From positions 26,469 to 90,468 of the forward strand of contig JALSOQ010000022.1 of the NCBI GenBank assembly GCA_026986375.1: DNA of 64,000 bases, read 5' to 3'. The number at the start of each line of letters is the position of its first letter. Within the stretch, counting starts at the first letter, position 1. The notes beneath the pieces were generated by a model. That model was not told where the DNA came from. It did no database searches and worked only from the letters and a program-made list of their open reading frames with translations. Both the position numbers and the translations under genes were made by a program. Source of the stretch: Archaeoglobaceae archaeon (lineage in GTDB: Archaea > Halobacteriota > Archaeoglobi > Archaeoglobales > Archaeoglobaceae). Positions 53,682 through 63,917 of the stretch are shown here, one piece after another.

Positions 53682-53692
53682 GAAATATATAC
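53682..53692. promoter_or_regulatory. shared TATA element for two divergent leaderless genes
   Basis: The sequence aaatatatact sits 23 bases from the leftward ATG at 53665 and about 25 bases from the rightward ATG at 53714. It reads as a TATA box on both strands and no other candidate lies in the 48-base gap. Confidence 0.5.
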
Positions 53693-53713
53693 TATGATTT
53701 CCGCCTTCGCCAC

Positions 53714-53851
53714 ATGTGGTTGCTACTCGTAGTTCCAACGATACTGGCGGTGTTGGTGATGTTCGTCTATGGATTCTGGGATAAGATAACGGGGAAGGAA
53801 TACTACGTAGATGAGGATGTTTTGGGATACGACGAGGAGATGGAGGTGTAA
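53714..53851 (+). CDS. small membrane partner of the sodium:solute symporter
   Basis: This 45-residue gene starts at ATG 53714 and ends two bases before the symporter gene. It has one membrane segment (WLLLVVPTILAVLVMFVYGF) and an acidic tail (YYVDEDVLGYDEEMEV). Short membrane proteins encoded directly ahead of SSS-family symporters are common, and some are needed for transport. Function here is inferred from position. Confidence 0.68.
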   Translation: MWLLLVVPTILAVLVMFVYGFWDKITGKEYYVDEDVLGYDEEMEV

Positions 53852-53853
53852 CG

Positions 53854-55446
53854 ATGGACGGGGTTCTGGTCGGTTTCGTAATCTATCTCATCGTCCTTGC
53901 CTACATAGGATTCTGGGCGAAGAGGTTCACGAAAACCGAAGACCAATACTTCATCGGAGGGAGGAAGGTAAAGGTTCTCGCCGCAGCTTTGAGCGACAAG
54001 GCGAGCGATTTCAGCGGATGGCTAATGCTCGGTTACCCGGGGCAAGCTTTCACCGCCGGGTTGGGAGCTTTCTGGGCGGCAATAGGCTGTCTCTTCGGAA
54101 CTCTCGCGGATTACATTTTCATAGGTCCGAGGCTGAGGATATACGCCGGAAGGTTTAGGGCGGTGACCGTTCCGGATTACTTGGAGGCGAGGCTTAGGGA
54201 TGACACGAAGCTGATCAGAATTTTGGGAGCGGTAATAATTCTGATATTCATGACCGCCTACGTCTCCGCTCAATACAAGGCGGGAGGAAAGGCTTTATCA
54301 CAGGCCTTCGGGCTGGACGTGAACACCGCAATAATCCTGACCGCCTTAATAGTAACGGCATACGTTCTGACCGGAGGTTTCTTCGCAGTGGTTTGGACGG
54401 ACGTAATTCAGGCGATGTTCATGCTCGCAACGCTTATAATAGTCCCGATCGTAGCCGTTTCGGCGATCGGCGGGTTGGATAAAGCTTTGGAAATCATGGC
54501 GAACGCAGATCCGAAGCATCTAAGTCCTTTCGGAGGAGCGACTGGCTTAGCCGCTTTAGTCTTCGCCATAGGTTACGCCTCTTGGATAGTCGGATACTTC
54601 GGGCAACCCCACATAGTTACGAGATACATGAGCGTCGAGGATCCGAGGAAGCTCAGGAGGCCAGGTATATTCATAAGCGGTTTCTGGACGATTGCGGTGC
54701 TCTGGGGTGCTTTCTTTGCCGGATTCTTGGGGTTCGCTCTTGCCAAAGCGGGAATAATAAACGTAAGCGATCCGGAAAGGGTCATTCCGGCGATAGCTAC
54801 CTCCCTACTTCCATCTTGGCTCGCTGGATTCGTAATAGCCGGAATTCTCGCTGCGATAATGTCCACCGCGGACTCACAGCTTTTGGTTGCATCTTCTGCG
54901 GTTTCGAGGGACATAATCCACAAGGTTTTGGGAGTCGAGCTTGGAAATAAGCAGATGGTGAACGTGGGAAGGCTGGTAGTTCTGATTCTAACGGTAGTTG
55001 CCGTTTACTACGCCATGAGCGAGAGCAAGCTCGTTTACGCAATGGTCGCTACCGCTTGGGGCGGGTTGGCTGTAGGATTCGGGCCGATTCTACTGCTCAG
55101 CCTTTGGTGGAAGAGGGTCACGAAAGTGGGTGGAATTGCAGGAATGGCATACGGGCTGATATCGGAGATAATCCTTGAGGCTTTCATATACGGCTGGGAG
55201 TTCAATCCGAAAGCTCCGGGAATATTCGGAGCGATCGGCTCTGCTTTAAACGGAGTTCCGGTGTTCTTCGTGAACTTCTTCGTGACCATGGCCGTTATAA
55301 TAGTCGTCAGCCTCCTGACGAAGCCACCCAAGGAGATCGTTGAGATGCACGAGAGGGTTTTCAGGAAGGTTCCGATAGAAGTCGCGAGGAGCAGGAGTCA
55401 GGCGGAAAACGTCGCGGAATTCGCGAAGGCGAGGGGTTTAATTTAA
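53854..55446 (+). CDS. putP: sodium:solute symporter, PutP-like
   Basis: The 530-residue protein is an SSS-family transporter with about 13 membrane segments. Features include IGGRKVKVLAAALSDKASDF, SGWLMLGYPGQAFTAGLGAF, the sodium-site region YVLTGGFFAVVWTDVIQA and ILAAIMSTADSQLLVASSAV. The sequence pattern is close to proline permeases, but the substrate is not proven. It is translated just after its small partner. Confidence 0.85.
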   Translation: MDGVLVGFVIYLIVLAYIGFWAKRFTKTEDQYFIGGRKVKVLAAALSDKASDFSGWLMLGYPGQAFTAGLGAFWAAIGCLFGTLADYIFIGPRLRIYAGRFRAVTVPDYLEARLRDDTKLIRILGAVIILIFMTAYVSAQYKAGGKALSQAFGLDVNTAIILTALIVTAYVLTGGFFAVVWTDVIQAMFMLATLIIVPIVAVSAIGGLDKALEIMANADPKHLSPFGGATGLAALVFAIGYASWIVGYFGQPHIVTRYMSVEDPRKLRRPGIFISGFWTIAVLWGAFFAGFLGFALAKAGIINVSDPERVIPAIATSLLPSWLAGFVIAGILAAIMSTADSQLLVASSAVSRDIIHKVLGVELGNKQMVNVGRLVVLILTVVAVYYAMSESKLVYAMVATAWGGLAVGFGPILLLSLWWKRVTKVGGIAGMAYGLISEIILEAFIYGWEFNPKAPGIFGAIGSALNGVPVFFVNFFVTMAVIIVVSLLTKPPKEIVEMHERVFRKVPIEVARSRSQAENVAEFAKARGLI

Positions 55447-55535
55447 ACTTTATTTTTCTAATCTCTTCTTACATCCGCCCTGGTGGGTAGTAAGTCATCT
55501 AACGGACTGTAGATCGAAGAAGAATTCTCCGCACT

Positions 55536-56006
55536 TCATCGCCCTTCGTAGAACCACTCCAAGATTACTTCCGCAAGATCCTCTATCCGATCGAAACCGA
55601 AAGTCCTGAACCCCTCCACGCTTTCATCGCAAACTACGGCCAAAATCCTTCCGCACCTGAAGTTCTCGATCTCCTCCGGATCCCTGAGCACGACTATCCT
55701 GTCCTTGCAGGCTCTGTTGAATCCCTCGGTAATTATCAGATCGTAGAAGTTGAAAATCGAACAGATCTCGTCAAGATCGTCTCCAATCCTCGATACGAAC
55801 GCCAGCTTATCCTTCGAAGCTATCGCAACATCGGCTCCGGCGTTGAATATCCTCCAGGAATCCTTTCCTTCCCTGTCCATCTCGAAATCCAAAGCGTGTT
55901 TGACCACCAAAATTTTAAGCCCTTTATTTTTCAAAATCGGAACTATTCTCTCGATCAGCGTGGTCTTTCCCGCTTTGGAATACCCGACGACGCTCAGGAC
56001 CTTCAT
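55536..56006 (-). CDS. mobB: molybdopterin-guanine dinucleotide biosynthesis protein B
   Basis: ATG 56006 starts [20 protein letters not shown] with the Walker A motif and overlaps the aCPSF1 stop by four bases. Further MobB phrases are [20 protein letters not shown] and [18 protein letters not shown]. It binds GTP and helps form the guanylated molybdenum or tungsten cofactor. Confidence 0.85.
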   Translation of the reverse strand: MKVLSVVGYSKAGKTTLIERIVPILKNKGLKILVVKHALDFEMDREGKDSWRIFNAGADVAIASKDKLAFVSRIGDDLDEICSIFNFYDLIITEGFNRACKDRIVVLRDPEEIENFRCGRILAVVCDESVEGFRTFGFDRIEDLAEVILEWFYEGR

Positions 56007-57904
56007 ATAAACCTGATCGTTTCCAAATTCATCGGAGCCCTCGTCTCTATCCTGTAGGTCTTGTATATGCTCGAAGCCAGATCTATGCACTTCCCCTCGT
56101 CTCCGTGAACGGTTATTATCTTCTCAGGCCTCGGATGAAGATATTTGACGTAGTTCATGAGTTGCCTTCTGTCCGAATGACCCGAAAAACCGTCCACAGT
56201 TTCGACCCTCATGTTGACCTTTACGACTTCCCTCCGCCCATCGACGGGGAACGGAACCTCCCTCCATCCCTTCTGTATCCTCCTTCCAAGAGTTCCCTCA
56301 GCCTGATATCCGACGAATATGAGGGTGTTCTTCTCATCCGGAGCGAGGGCCTTGAAGTATTCCATAACCGGCCCGCCGTTAAGCATTCCAGAAGTGGCGA
56401 GTATTATGGATGGTGAGGAATCGTCTATTACCTCCTGCCTCTTGCTCGGGGAATCTACTCTCACGAAGTTCTCGCTTATGAACGGGTTTATGCCGTGGTG
56501 GAATATCAGATCCCTCAGGTGGGCGTTGAGGTATTCTGGATAGGCGGTGTGTATTGCCGTCGCCTCGTATATCATTCCGTCCAAGTAAACGGGCACGTCC
56601 TCAAGCTTCTCGTTCCTTATGGCCTCTTCCAAAACGAGCATTACCTCCTGACTCCTTCCAACGGCAAAAGTCGGGATTAAAACCTTCCCACCCTTCTTTA
56701 TGGTTTCGTTGACGATCGCTATGAGCTTCTCCTCCGCCTCCTTCCTCGTGGGCTGGAAGTCCTGACTTCCTCCATACGTGGCCTCCATGATAAGAGCTTC
56801 GAGACGGGGGAAGTGCGTCTCAGCCTTATCGAATAGCCTCGTTCTCTCGAACTTGAAATCGCCCGTGAAGGCTACGTTGTAGAGCCCATCACCTATGTGG
56901 AAGTGGGCTATCGCAGAGCCGAGTATGTGGCCGGCGTTGTAGAACGTTAACCTTACGTCGGGGCTTATATCGGTAACCACCCCGTAGTCGAGCGTTATAG
57001 TGTGCTTCAAAGCCTCCCTGATGTGTTGGGAACTGTAGGGAACGACATTCCCCTCCCTTTCCGCCACCTCTATGAAGTCTATCTGCAGAAGAACCATAAG
57101 ATCCCTCGTCGGAGGTGTGAGGTATATCGGACCCTTGTATCCGTATTTGTATAGGAGGGGAACCAATCCGCAGTGATCCAAGTGGGCGTGGGTTATCACT
57201 ACCGCATCTATCTCATCCAACGGCTGAACCTCGGGAACGTAGAGGTAAGGGGACTGGTGGATGTTGCTGACGTTAACTCCGCACTCCACCAGTATCTTGC
57301 TTTCCGGAGTCTGCAGGAGGTAGCAACTCCTACCAACCTCCCTCGAACCTCCCAAAAACGTAACCCTGACCCACTTGTCCTCGTGGAATACAGTCCTATG
57401 AATTCTCTCGCCGATTCTCTTAAGAATCTCCTTCCTCTCGTCCTTAACGCTTAAAAGAAAACTCCTTATGTTCTCTATCATTCTCGACCTTATGGGAGGC
57501 GTCCTGACTACCCTCGGACTCCAGCCCACTGCCTTCATTATCTCTCTGAAAGTCGATCCTCCCTTTCCTATAACCACTCCCGGTTTCTCCGCCTCTATTA
57601 TAACCTCTCCGTTCTCCTCGTCGAAGTAGAAGTTCGTTATGTTCGCGTCCGGCGGAACTATCTTCTTGATTATCTCCTTCGCCTCTTCCGGCGGTTTTAG
57701 GCTCTTTGGATCGGGCCTTATTATTATGCGCTTTCTGAGGTCTTTCGCGAGCTTCTTTATTATGTCGACTTCCGCGAGCTCCTGCGGGTTCTTGACGTAG
57801 ATTACCAAGAAAGGCCCTTCGAATTCAACGTTCTTTACCTTTACGTTCGGAGGAAGGGACTTTATAACCCTCTCCTTTATCTCCTTGAGCTTATCTCCCG
57901 TCAT
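56003..57904 (-). CDS. aCPSF1/FttA transcription termination ribonuclease
   Basis: The 633-residue protein has N-terminal KH-type domains ([20 protein letters not shown]), then a metallo-beta-lactamase core ([33 protein letters not shown]) and a beta-CASP region ([35 protein letters not shown]). This conserved archaeal factor cleaves RNA 3' ends and terminates transcription at T-rich sites. It overlaps the proteasome gene upstream by four bases. Confidence 0.95.
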   Translation of the reverse strand: MTGDKLKEIKERVIKSLPPNVKVKNVEFEGPFLVIYVKNPQELAEVDIIKKLAKDLRKRIIIRPDPKSLKPPEEAKEIIKKIVPPDANITNFYFDEENGEVIIEAEKPGVVIGKGGSTFREIMKAVGWSPRVVRTPPIRSRMIENIRSFLLSVKDERKEILKRIGERIHRTVFHEDKWVRVTFLGGSREVGRSCYLLQTPESKILVECGVNVSNIHQSPYLYVPEVQPLDEIDAVVITHAHLDHCGLVPLLYKYGYKGPIYLTPPTRDLMVLLQIDFIEVAEREGNVVPYSSQHIREALKHTITLDYGVVTDISPDVRLTFYNAGHILGSAIAHFHIGDGLYNVAFTGDFKFERTRLFDKAETHFPRLEALIMEATYGGSQDFQPTRKEAEEKLIAIVNETIKKGGKVLIPTFAVGRSQEVMLVLEEAIRNEKLEDVPVYLDGMIYEATAIHTAYPEYLNAHLRDLIFHHGINPFISENFVRVDSPSKRQEVIDDSSPSIILATSGMLNGGPVMEYFKALAPDEKNTLIFVGYQAEGTLGRRIQKGWREVPFPVDGRREVVKVNMRVETVDGFSGHSDRRQLMNYVKYLHPRPEKIITVHGDEGKCIDLASSIYKTYRIETRAPMNLETIRFI

Positions 57905-58548
57905 CTTCTGCTGAACCTCTTGATTATCTCATCCACCTCTTCCGGCTTCAACTCCACGTATTCCTCCTTCGTTATCTTAACAACGTCCATCCCATCTCCG
58001 GAAGCGGAATCCCTCTTCATCGCCGAATATATCGCCCTTACCGCCAACTCCACGGCCTCATCCACGCTCATGTCCGGGCTGTATCTGTCCTCAAGAACTC
58101 CGTAAGCGGTTAAGCTACCAGAGCCAGTAGCGACGATGTCCCTCTCCTCTATAGCCCCTCCTATGAGGTCTATGGAATATATGCTCGGCCCCCTAACATC
58201 CACCCCTCCGACGAGCAGTTGGACGAAGTAGGGGAAGAACCTGTAGGAGTTGAGGATGTTCGAAAGCAAAGTTGCTAGGGCCTTTATCGTCGGTTTCTCC
58301 TCCTTCCTTATTTCGTAAAGCTTCGCCTCAACCGATATCAGCCTCGCCAAGAACTGCGCGTCTCCGACCGCTCCTGCGGTAGTCATCGCGACTCTGTCCG
58401 CTATCCTGTAAATCTTCTTCGCCCTCCTGCTCGCTATGAAGTTCCCCATCGTCGCCCTCTTTTCAGTGGCAAGCACCACTCCGTCCTTGCAAACCAATCC
58501 CACTGTCGTCGTTCCCTTATACACCATATCCTGCATCATAGTTTTCAC
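57901..58548 (-). CDS. psmB: proteasome beta subunit
   Basis: The short propeptide [12 protein letters not shown] precedes the catalytic threonine of [20 protein letters not shown]. Lys33-type (EKRATMG) and the [12 protein letters not shown] and ASGDGMDVV segments complete the active site. It forms the proteolytic rings of the 20S proteasome. 215 residues is normal. Confidence 0.95.
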   Translation of the reverse strand: MKTMMQDMVYKGTTTVGLVCKDGVVLATEKRATMGNFIASRRAKKIYRIADRVAMTTAGAVGDAQFLARLISVEAKLYEIRKEEKPTIKALATLLSNILNSYRFFPYFVQLLVGGVDVRGPSIYSIDLIGGAIEERDIVATGSGSLTAYGVLEDRYSPDMSVDEAVELAVRAIYSAMKRDSASGDGMDVVKITKEEYVELKPEEVDEIIKRFSRR

Positions 58549-58607
58549 CCGAAAAAATCGGCTTGAAACGGTGGATTAATGAGCTTTTAAAAATTTCGAT
58601 AAAAAGT

Positions 58608-59792
58608 TTAACCCTCCGCGAGCTCGGCGAACCACCTCTTAAGGATTTCGAACTGCTCGTGCGTGTTGACGATGTTCGTTTCCATCGGGCTCTTGAAGAA
58701 GAATCCCATTTCCTTAACGACTCCGCTGACCCCCTTCTTCTTCGCGAACAGAAGGAACCTCGCTATGTCGAGGATGAGAGGAGCCGCTACTATGGCATCT
58801 ATTCCGTCCCATATGAAGTAGAACTTCATCTTCGTGCCCAAGAATCCCTCGAAGTGTATGAAGTCGAACGCGGTCTTGTTGTCCACGAGGCTCGGGAAGA
58901 ACTCTATTTCGGTTATGCTGTATGGAGAGTATCCGAGTATCTTCTCAAGAACCCTGTCCTTGCTTATCACCTTGCTCTCCTTGTTCTCCCTGTGGCTCAG
59001 AACCTTTCCATCGAAGTCTCCTAAGATGTTGTAGCTCATCCATCCCAGTATCTTGAGGTTTCTGTATGCGAACATCGGAGCCAAAGTCGTCTTTACGAGA
59101 GTCTCTCCAGTCTTTCCGTCGTTTCCTGCGTGAGGAACGCCCTTCTTCTCCGCAAGCTCCTTAAGGGCTGGGATGTTCGATCCCGGACTCGGGGTGAAGT
59201 TCGCGTAGGGCAATCCCAACTTCAAAGCCACGTAAGCGTAGAGCATGCTCGCGCTCGCGAACTCCCTCTTATCCTCGTCTATCATGGTCTCGAATCCCTC
59301 CAAGCTTCCGTGGTATTTCTCGTTGTAGTTCGGCAGGGGCTCGGTTGAGGCTACGTTTATTACTACGGTCTCATCGTCCGCAAAGCTCTTCATGTCCTTC
59401 TCTATACTCTCCACTATCTCCTTCAGAGTCAATCCTTCGTCCTCCAAGGTCTCTATCCTTCCGAGCTCCTTTATACCCTCTCCGCAGTTCAGAGCGGTTC
59501 CCTTGCACGCCTTAACCTTCCTCAGTTCATCCGCCACCGCTTCGAGTATCTCCTTATCGAAGTGCCTGTTCATCTCCCAGTGCTCCAGAGCGGCGTCGTA
59601 CGCCGTTGGTAGAGGCCTTATGTCGTGTCCACCGAACTCGAACTTCAGAGGAGCGTAATCGGAAAGCTTGCTGAAGCAAGGTAGCTCCGAAACCAATCCC
59701 GTCTTTCCTACGATTCCTTTCTCCAACGCCTTCGCTCCCACCATCGCCGTCGTAGATACGATACCGTAGGCACCGATCAACCACACCTTCAT
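58608..59792 (-). CDS. ino1: myo-inositol-1-phosphate synthase
   Basis: The 394-residue NAD-dependent enzyme converts glucose 6-phosphate to inositol 1-phosphate. Signatures are VWLIGAYGIVSTTAMVGAKA, NFTPSPGSNIPALKELAEKK, AGNDGKTGETLVKTTLAPMF and SYNILGDFDGKVLSHRENK. The product is used for inositol lipids, see the transferase at 4.5 kb, and for the heat solute di-myo-inositol phosphate in Archaeoglobus-type organisms. Confidence 0.94.
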   Translation of the reverse strand: MKVWLIGAYGIVSTTAMVGAKALEKGIVGKTGLVSELPCFSKLSDYAPLKFEFGGHDIRPLPTAYDAALEHWEMNRHFDKEILEAVADELRKVKACKGTALNCGEGIKELGRIETLEDEGLTLKEIVESIEKDMKSFADDETVVINVASTEPLPNYNEKYHGSLEGFETMIDEDKREFASASMLYAYVALKLGLPYANFTPSPGSNIPALKELAEKKGVPHAGNDGKTGETLVKTTLAPMFAYRNLKILGWMSYNILGDFDGKVLSHRENKESKVISKDRVLEKILGYSPYSITEIEFFPSLVDNKTAFDFIHFEGFLGTKMKFYFIWDGIDAIVAAPLILDIARFLLFAKKKGVSGVVKEMGFFFKSPMETNIVNTHEQFEILKRWFAELAEG

Positions 59793-59878
59793 GCAGAATC
59801 ACCTCCAAACGATGCAAAATTGGTCGAGCAACCGTTTCAAATTGCTATGGAAATGGCATTGTTTAAAAATTTTTCCCA

Positions 59879-61273
59879 TTAAACCGTCCGCCACCTCGTC
59901 CCCTCGGGCGTATCTATTAGCTGAATTCCCCTCTCTCTGAATTTGTTCCTTATGGCATCCGCCTTTTCGAAATTCCTCTCCTTCCTCGCCACCTCCCTCT
60001 CTTTAATAAGTTCAGCATCATCCTCTGAAAGAACGGGGATTCTCTCGTATTTCTCGAAGATGCCCAGAATCCAGCATAGCTTTCTGAACGTATCGAAGCA
60101 GTGTTCCAATTCATTTAAGCTCATCGAGTAAACGTTTTTGTTTACGAACCTTGAGAATTCGTGCAGAACCGCCAAAGCTTTGGGGGTGTTCATGTCGTCC
60201 TCCAACGCCCTTACGAATCCGTCGAAGAACTCGTCCACCGAAACGTTGGCAGGACTTCTTTTCTCTCCGAAAGTCTTTAGGTATGCAATCTCCATGTCTA
60301 AAAGGATTAAGGAGTTCTTCAGGGAATCGTAGGACTTCTTTGCGGTTTCAAGTGCTCTTTCGCTGTAATCCAAAGGACTTCTGTAGTGGGCGGTGAGCAA
60401 AAAAAGCCTCAAAACCTCTCCTCCGTATTTCTCTACTGCAGTTCTTATCGGAACTATGTTCCCCAAGCTCTTGCTCATCTTCTCTCCCCTTATCGTAACG
60501 AAGTCGTTGTGGATCCAGTATCTAACCGGCTCGACCCCGAATAAGGCGTAGCTTTGCGCTCTTTCGTTTTCGTGGTGGGGGAAGACTAAATCCCTTCCAC
60601 CCCCGTGAATGTCGAAGGGGACTCCCAAGTATTTTGCGGACATGACCGAGCACTCTATGTGCCACCCCGGTCTTCCCAAGCCCCAGGGAGATTCGAATAC
60701 AGCTTTAGCTTTGACGTCCTCCTCCTTGGCGGATTTCCACAGGGCGAAGTCCTTAACGTCCTTCTTCCTCGGATCCGGCTCTATTCTGTGCATGTTTAGC
60801 TCCTCCAAGCTCATTCCCGAAAGCTCCCCGTATCTTTTAAATGCGGGAACGTGGAAATAGACGTTTCCGTCCACCTCGTAGGCGTATCCTTTCTCTATTA
60901 GCTTCTGTATTGCGGATATTATGTCGGGTATGTGGTCGGTGACCTTCGGATGATAATCCGCCCTTCTGACGTTCAACGCCTCCATGTCCTTGAAGTATTC
61001 CGCTATGAACCTCTCAGCGATCTCCTTTTGAGTCTTTCCTTCCTCGACAGCCCTTCTAACTATCTTGTCGTCGACATCCGTGAAGTTCTGAACGTAGATG
61101 ACTTCATGCCCCTTGAATTCCAAAAAGCGCCTCAAAGTGTCGAAGAACACCGCAGTCCTCGCATGGCCTATGTGGGAGTAATCGTATGCCGTAATTCCGC
61201 AGACGTAGATTTTGACTGTCTTTCCAAGCTTCAACTCTTCGACTCTTCTTGTGAACGTGTTGAACATCCGCAT
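59879..61273 (-). CDS. cysS: cysteinyl-tRNA synthetase
   Basis: This class I synthetase has KIYVCGITAYDYSHIGHARTA with the HIGH motif and zinc cysteine, WHIECSVMSAKYLGVPFDIH, FPHHENERAQSYALFG and [12 protein letters not shown]. The 464 residues include the anticodon-binding helices. Its presence means tRNA-Cys can be charged directly; some related archaea use the SepRS route instead. Confidence 0.95.
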   Translation of the reverse strand: MRMFNTFTRRVEELKLGKTVKIYVCGITAYDYSHIGHARTAVFFDTLRRFLEFKGHEVIYVQNFTDVDDKIVRRAVEEGKTQKEIAERFIAEYFKDMEALNVRRADYHPKVTDHIPDIISAIQKLIEKGYAYEVDGNVYFHVPAFKRYGELSGMSLEELNMHRIEPDPRKKDVKDFALWKSAKEEDVKAKAVFESPWGLGRPGWHIECSVMSAKYLGVPFDIHGGGRDLVFPHHENERAQSYALFGVEPVRYWIHNDFVTIRGEKMSKSLGNIVPIRTAVEKYGGEVLRLFLLTAHYRSPLDYSERALETAKKSYDSLKNSLILLDMEIAYLKTFGEKRSPANVSVDEFFDGFVRALEDDMNTPKALAVLHEFSRFVNKNVYSMSLNELEHCFDTFRKLCWILGIFEKYERIPVLSEDDAELIKEREVARKERNFEKADAIRNKFRERGIQLIDTPEGTRWRTV

Positions 61274-61297
61274 GCTTTTAAAATGGTCTATCAGATA

Positions 61298-62371
61298 TTA
61301 AATGTCTCCGAATATCCTCTCTATCAACCACTTGGAATCGAACTTGACGAGATCGTCGTAACCCTGCCCAGTTCCAAGGAACAGAACCGGCCTTCCAGTA
61401 ACGTAGCTTATGGAGATGGCGGTTCCACCTTTAGGATCGGCATCTATCTTGGTTAGGATTGAGCCATCGATACCCACAGCTTCATTGAACATCCTCGCCC
61501 TCTCGACCGCATCGTTTCCTGCTATGCTCTCATCCACGAATATCGTAAGGTCTGGCTTCGTTACCCTCTTGATCTTGCTGAGTTGATCGATCAGGTTCTT
61601 TTTGGTGTGCATCCTTCCGGCCGTATCAGCCAGAACAACATCTATCCCCTTGCTCTCCGCATGCTTTATCGCATCGTAAATCACAGCCGCAGGGTCCGCA
61701 CCGGGCTTGTGCTTTATAACCTTGACGCCCAACCTCTGACCGTGCTCCTCCAACTGCTCTATCGCTCCAGCCCTAAACGTGTCTCCAGCGGCTAAGACGA
61801 CGGAGTAGCCATAATCCATCAGCCTCTTCGCTATCTTGGCTATGGTTGTGGTCTTGCCAGTCCCGTTAACACCGACGAATATTATGTTGAGAGGTCTCTT
61901 CTCCTTCAGCCTCCTTTCGACGAACTCGTCGAAGTCGAACCTGTTCACATCCAAAATCTCCTGAATTATGAGCTTTAGCTCGTTTATGACTATGTCTGAC
62001 AACTTCTCCCCTATCTTCTTCTTCCTCCCTACGAGCCTCTCCTTCAGCTTCGCCGAGATCTCCTCAACGACTTCAAAAGCGACGTCGCTCTCCAAAAGTA
62101 TGATCTCCAAATCCTCTAAAATCTCCTCTACCTTCTTTTCGTCTATTAAAACTTCCCTCTCTACTATGAGGGTCTTTATCTTGCTGACCAAACCGACCTT
62201 CTTCGGCTTCTCCTTTTTATCAACTTCTACCGAAGGTTTCCCCTTTGACGTATCTTCTTTAACCTCGACTTTAACATCTTTTTCTTTAACCTCAGCCTTA
62301 ACTTCCTCCTCCGCCTTCCTATCCAACTTCTTCTTGAAAGCGGAAAGCTTCTCCTTCAAAAATTTGAACAT
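61298..62371 (-). CDS. ftsY: signal recognition particle receptor FtsY
   Basis: The N-terminal 75 residues are Lys/Glu-rich, as usual for membrane association. The NG domain follows, with IIFVGVNGTGKTTTIAKIAK, LAAGDTFRAGAIEQLEEHGQ, VVLADTAGRMHTKKNLIDQ, LTKIDADPKGGTAISISYV and the closing FLGTGQGYDDLVKFD. It overlaps the prefoldin stop by one base. Confidence 0.95.
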   Translation of the reverse strand: MFKFLKEKLSAFKKKLDRKAEEEVKAEVKEKDVKVEVKEDTSKGKPSVEVDKKEKPKKVGLVSKIKTLIVEREVLIDEKKVEEILEDLEIILLESDVAFEVVEEISAKLKERLVGRKKKIGEKLSDIVINELKLIIQEILDVNRFDFDEFVERRLKEKRPLNIIFVGVNGTGKTTTIAKIAKRLMDYGYSVVLAAGDTFRAGAIEQLEEHGQRLGVKVIKHKPGADPAAVIYDAIKHAESKGIDVVLADTAGRMHTKKNLIDQLSKIKRVTKPDLTIFVDESIAGNDAVERARMFNEAVGIDGSILTKIDADPKGGTAISISYVTGRPVLFLGTGQGYDDLVKFDSKWLIERIFGDI

Positions 62372-62787
62372 TACTTCTTCTCCTCCCCAAGGGCTTTGGT
62401 CAAATCCTCCTGAATCGCTCTCGTCCTCTCTAAAATCTGGCCAAGCAACTGCTCAAGCTGGACCAAGTTCTTCTGAATCGTCTCCCTCTTCTTTTTCAAA
62501 AACTCTATCGCCTCTCCAACCTCCTTTTCAACTACTATCCCCGCCCCAACATCTACGAGCATCTTCTTGGCATTCTTTACGTCCACGTATGCGAAAACTC
62601 CTCCCCCCAAATTCATGAGGGCTTCGACACCGTCGTCGAGAGAGTTGAAGAACTTCAAACTCTCTATCGTCTTCTCAAGTTGCGCGTCTACAAGTTCAAG
62701 CTCGACTATCCTCCTCTGTATCGCTTCACTCTCAGCCTGCAACTGTTGCAAAAGATAATACTTCTCCTGAATTTCCTTTTCTTCCAT
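62371..62787 (-). CDS. pfdA: prefoldin alpha subunit
   Basis: ATG 62787 with gaggtg six bases upstream is used. Two long coiled-coil helices (LLQQLQAESEAIQRRIVELE and the C-terminal KKKRETIQKNLVQLEQLLGQ) flank a beta hairpin (LMNLGGGVFAYVDVKNAKKM). It hands unfolded proteins to the thermosome. It follows LX by ten bases. Confidence 0.92.
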   Translation of the reverse strand: MEEKEIQEKYYLLQQLQAESEAIQRRIVELELVDAQLEKTIESLKFFNSLDDGVEALMNLGGGVFAYVDVKNAKKMLVDVGAGIVVEKEVGEAIEFLKKKRETIQKNLVQLEQLLGQILERTRAIQEDLTKALGEEKK

Positions 62788-62797
62788 CAAAACACCT

Positions 62798-62974
62798 CTA
62801 CTCGACAACTTTAACGCTCTCTATCTTAATCAGATGCCTCTTAACCTTGTGATTGCTTCCGAGCAGAGAATACACCTTCTCCAGAGCGAAACGCTCGTTG
62901 TGAGCCTCCACCACCTTCCTGAACTTCTGCCACTGGTTCGCGTTCTTAAAAACCCCCACCACCTCGAACTTCAT
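62798..62974 (-). CDS. rplX: 50S ribosomal protein LX (eL20/L18Ae)
   Basis: The 58-residue gene runs from ATG 62974 to TAG 62798-62800. The sequence KFEVVGVFKNANQWQKFRKV and YSLLGSNHKVKRHLIKIESV is diagnostic of archaeal LX. It is a large-subunit protein in the usual operon with aIF6 and L31e. The upstream ggaggtggtggt is a good ribosome-binding site. Confidence 0.94.
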   Translation of the reverse strand: MKFEVVGVFKNANQWQKFRKVVEAHNERFALEKVYSLLGSNHKVKRHLIKIESVKVVE

Positions 62975-62985
62975 ACCACCACCTC

Positions 62986-63639
62986 CTAAGGGAACAAGGA
63001 CTCCTCTATAATCCCCAACTCGAATCCAGTCGTATCTTTTCCGGCTATATATCCTTTCGAATTCGCAACCAACCCCGTTCCCACCATATCGCTGCCGAAG
63101 TTCACGGTTCCCGTTCCAACCTCAACGCCCATCACTTCTTCCACCTTCTTTATCTCCCACTCGCTCGCGTTCGGATTCAACAGCCCGCCCTTGTTCGTAA
63201 CCACTGCCGCCATTCCGACCGTCTTTATCCCTCCTATCGTGCTCTTGGCCGTCTCAACGTTCAAGAACTCCTTAACTGCAGAAACTATCGCATCATCGGC
63301 TTCGGGATGGATTATCGCACCTCTGTCGTTGACGCAAACTACGTTCCCAAGACAGCTCATCGGAGTTCTCACGACATGCACATCAAACAGCCTTTCGAGT
63401 CTCTCCTTCTCCTTGCCGGTTATGTGATCGCTTACGAGTATTCCGTTCGAATTCGCACATGCTAAAGCTCCCACGAGCTCGGAGCCGGCTATCGTAGTAA
63501 CCACCACATCGACGTCCAATTCCTCTCTCAAGTATTCCTTCGCCTTCTCGTCGTTCACCCCTAGTACGGCGAAATCCTCCGTCGCCCTTATGTAGAGTCC
63601 TATCAGAGGAACTCCCCTTATCGCCAACAGCTTCGGCAT
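62986..63639 (-). CDS. eif6: translation initiation factor aIF6
   Basis: The 217-residue protein is the five-fold pentein propeller that binds the large ribosomal subunit and prevents early subunit joining. Repeated segments include ANSNGILVSDHITGKE, VNDRGAIIHPEADDAI, VTNKGGLLNPNASEWE and ANSKGYIAGKDTTGFE. It lies between L31e and LX, as in many archaea. Confidence 0.95.
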   Translation of the reverse strand: MPKLLAIRGVPLIGLYIRATEDFAVLGVNDEKAKEYLREELDVDVVVTTIAGSELVGALACANSNGILVSDHITGKEKERLERLFDVHVVRTPMSCLGNVVCVNDRGAIIHPEADDAIVSAVKEFLNVETAKSTIGGIKTVGMAAVVTNKGGLLNPNASEWEIKKVEEVMGVEVGTGTVNFGSDMVGTGLVANSKGYIAGKDTTGFELGIIEESLFP

Positions 63640-63640
63640 G

Positions 63641-63907
63641 CTACGCTAACTCAGCTTCAACGACTCCGTCCTCGAACTTCATCGCCCTAATCCTTATTTT
63701 GGACGGAGGTTTTTGAGCTCCTCTCTCCCAGACCTTCTCGTTTATGCTCGGGTCTATCCTTATCTTATCCGGCTCCACCTTCATGTGCCTGCTGAGGAAG
63801 TTCCTTATGAACCTCATCGCCTTCTTCGCCCTCAACCAGCGCGGATACCTCTTCATCTTGTGCTTCAGCCTTATGGAATAAACTCTCTCGACGACTATCT
63901 TCGCCAT
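63641..63907 (-). CDS. rpl31e: 50S ribosomal protein L31e
   Basis: ATG 63907 with gaggtgg upstream gives 88 residues beginning AKIVVERVYSIRLKHKMKRY and containing RWLRAKKAMRFIRNFLSRHM and IDPSINEKVWERGAQKPP, typical for eL31. It lies near the polypeptide exit tunnel. It follows L39e by ten bases. Confidence 0.94.
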   Translation of the reverse strand: MAKIVVERVYSIRLKHKMKRYPRWLRAKKAMRFIRNFLSRHMKVEPDKIRIDPSINEKVWERGAQKPPSKIRIRAMKFEDGVVEAELA

Positions 63908-63917
63908 CCCAACCACC

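Noticed and set aside
55470..55525. tRNA-Tyr-like fragment (cggactgtagatc) downstream of the symporter
   Set aside because: It resembles an anticodon arm, but no matching acceptor stem or T arm can be folded around it; probably chance.
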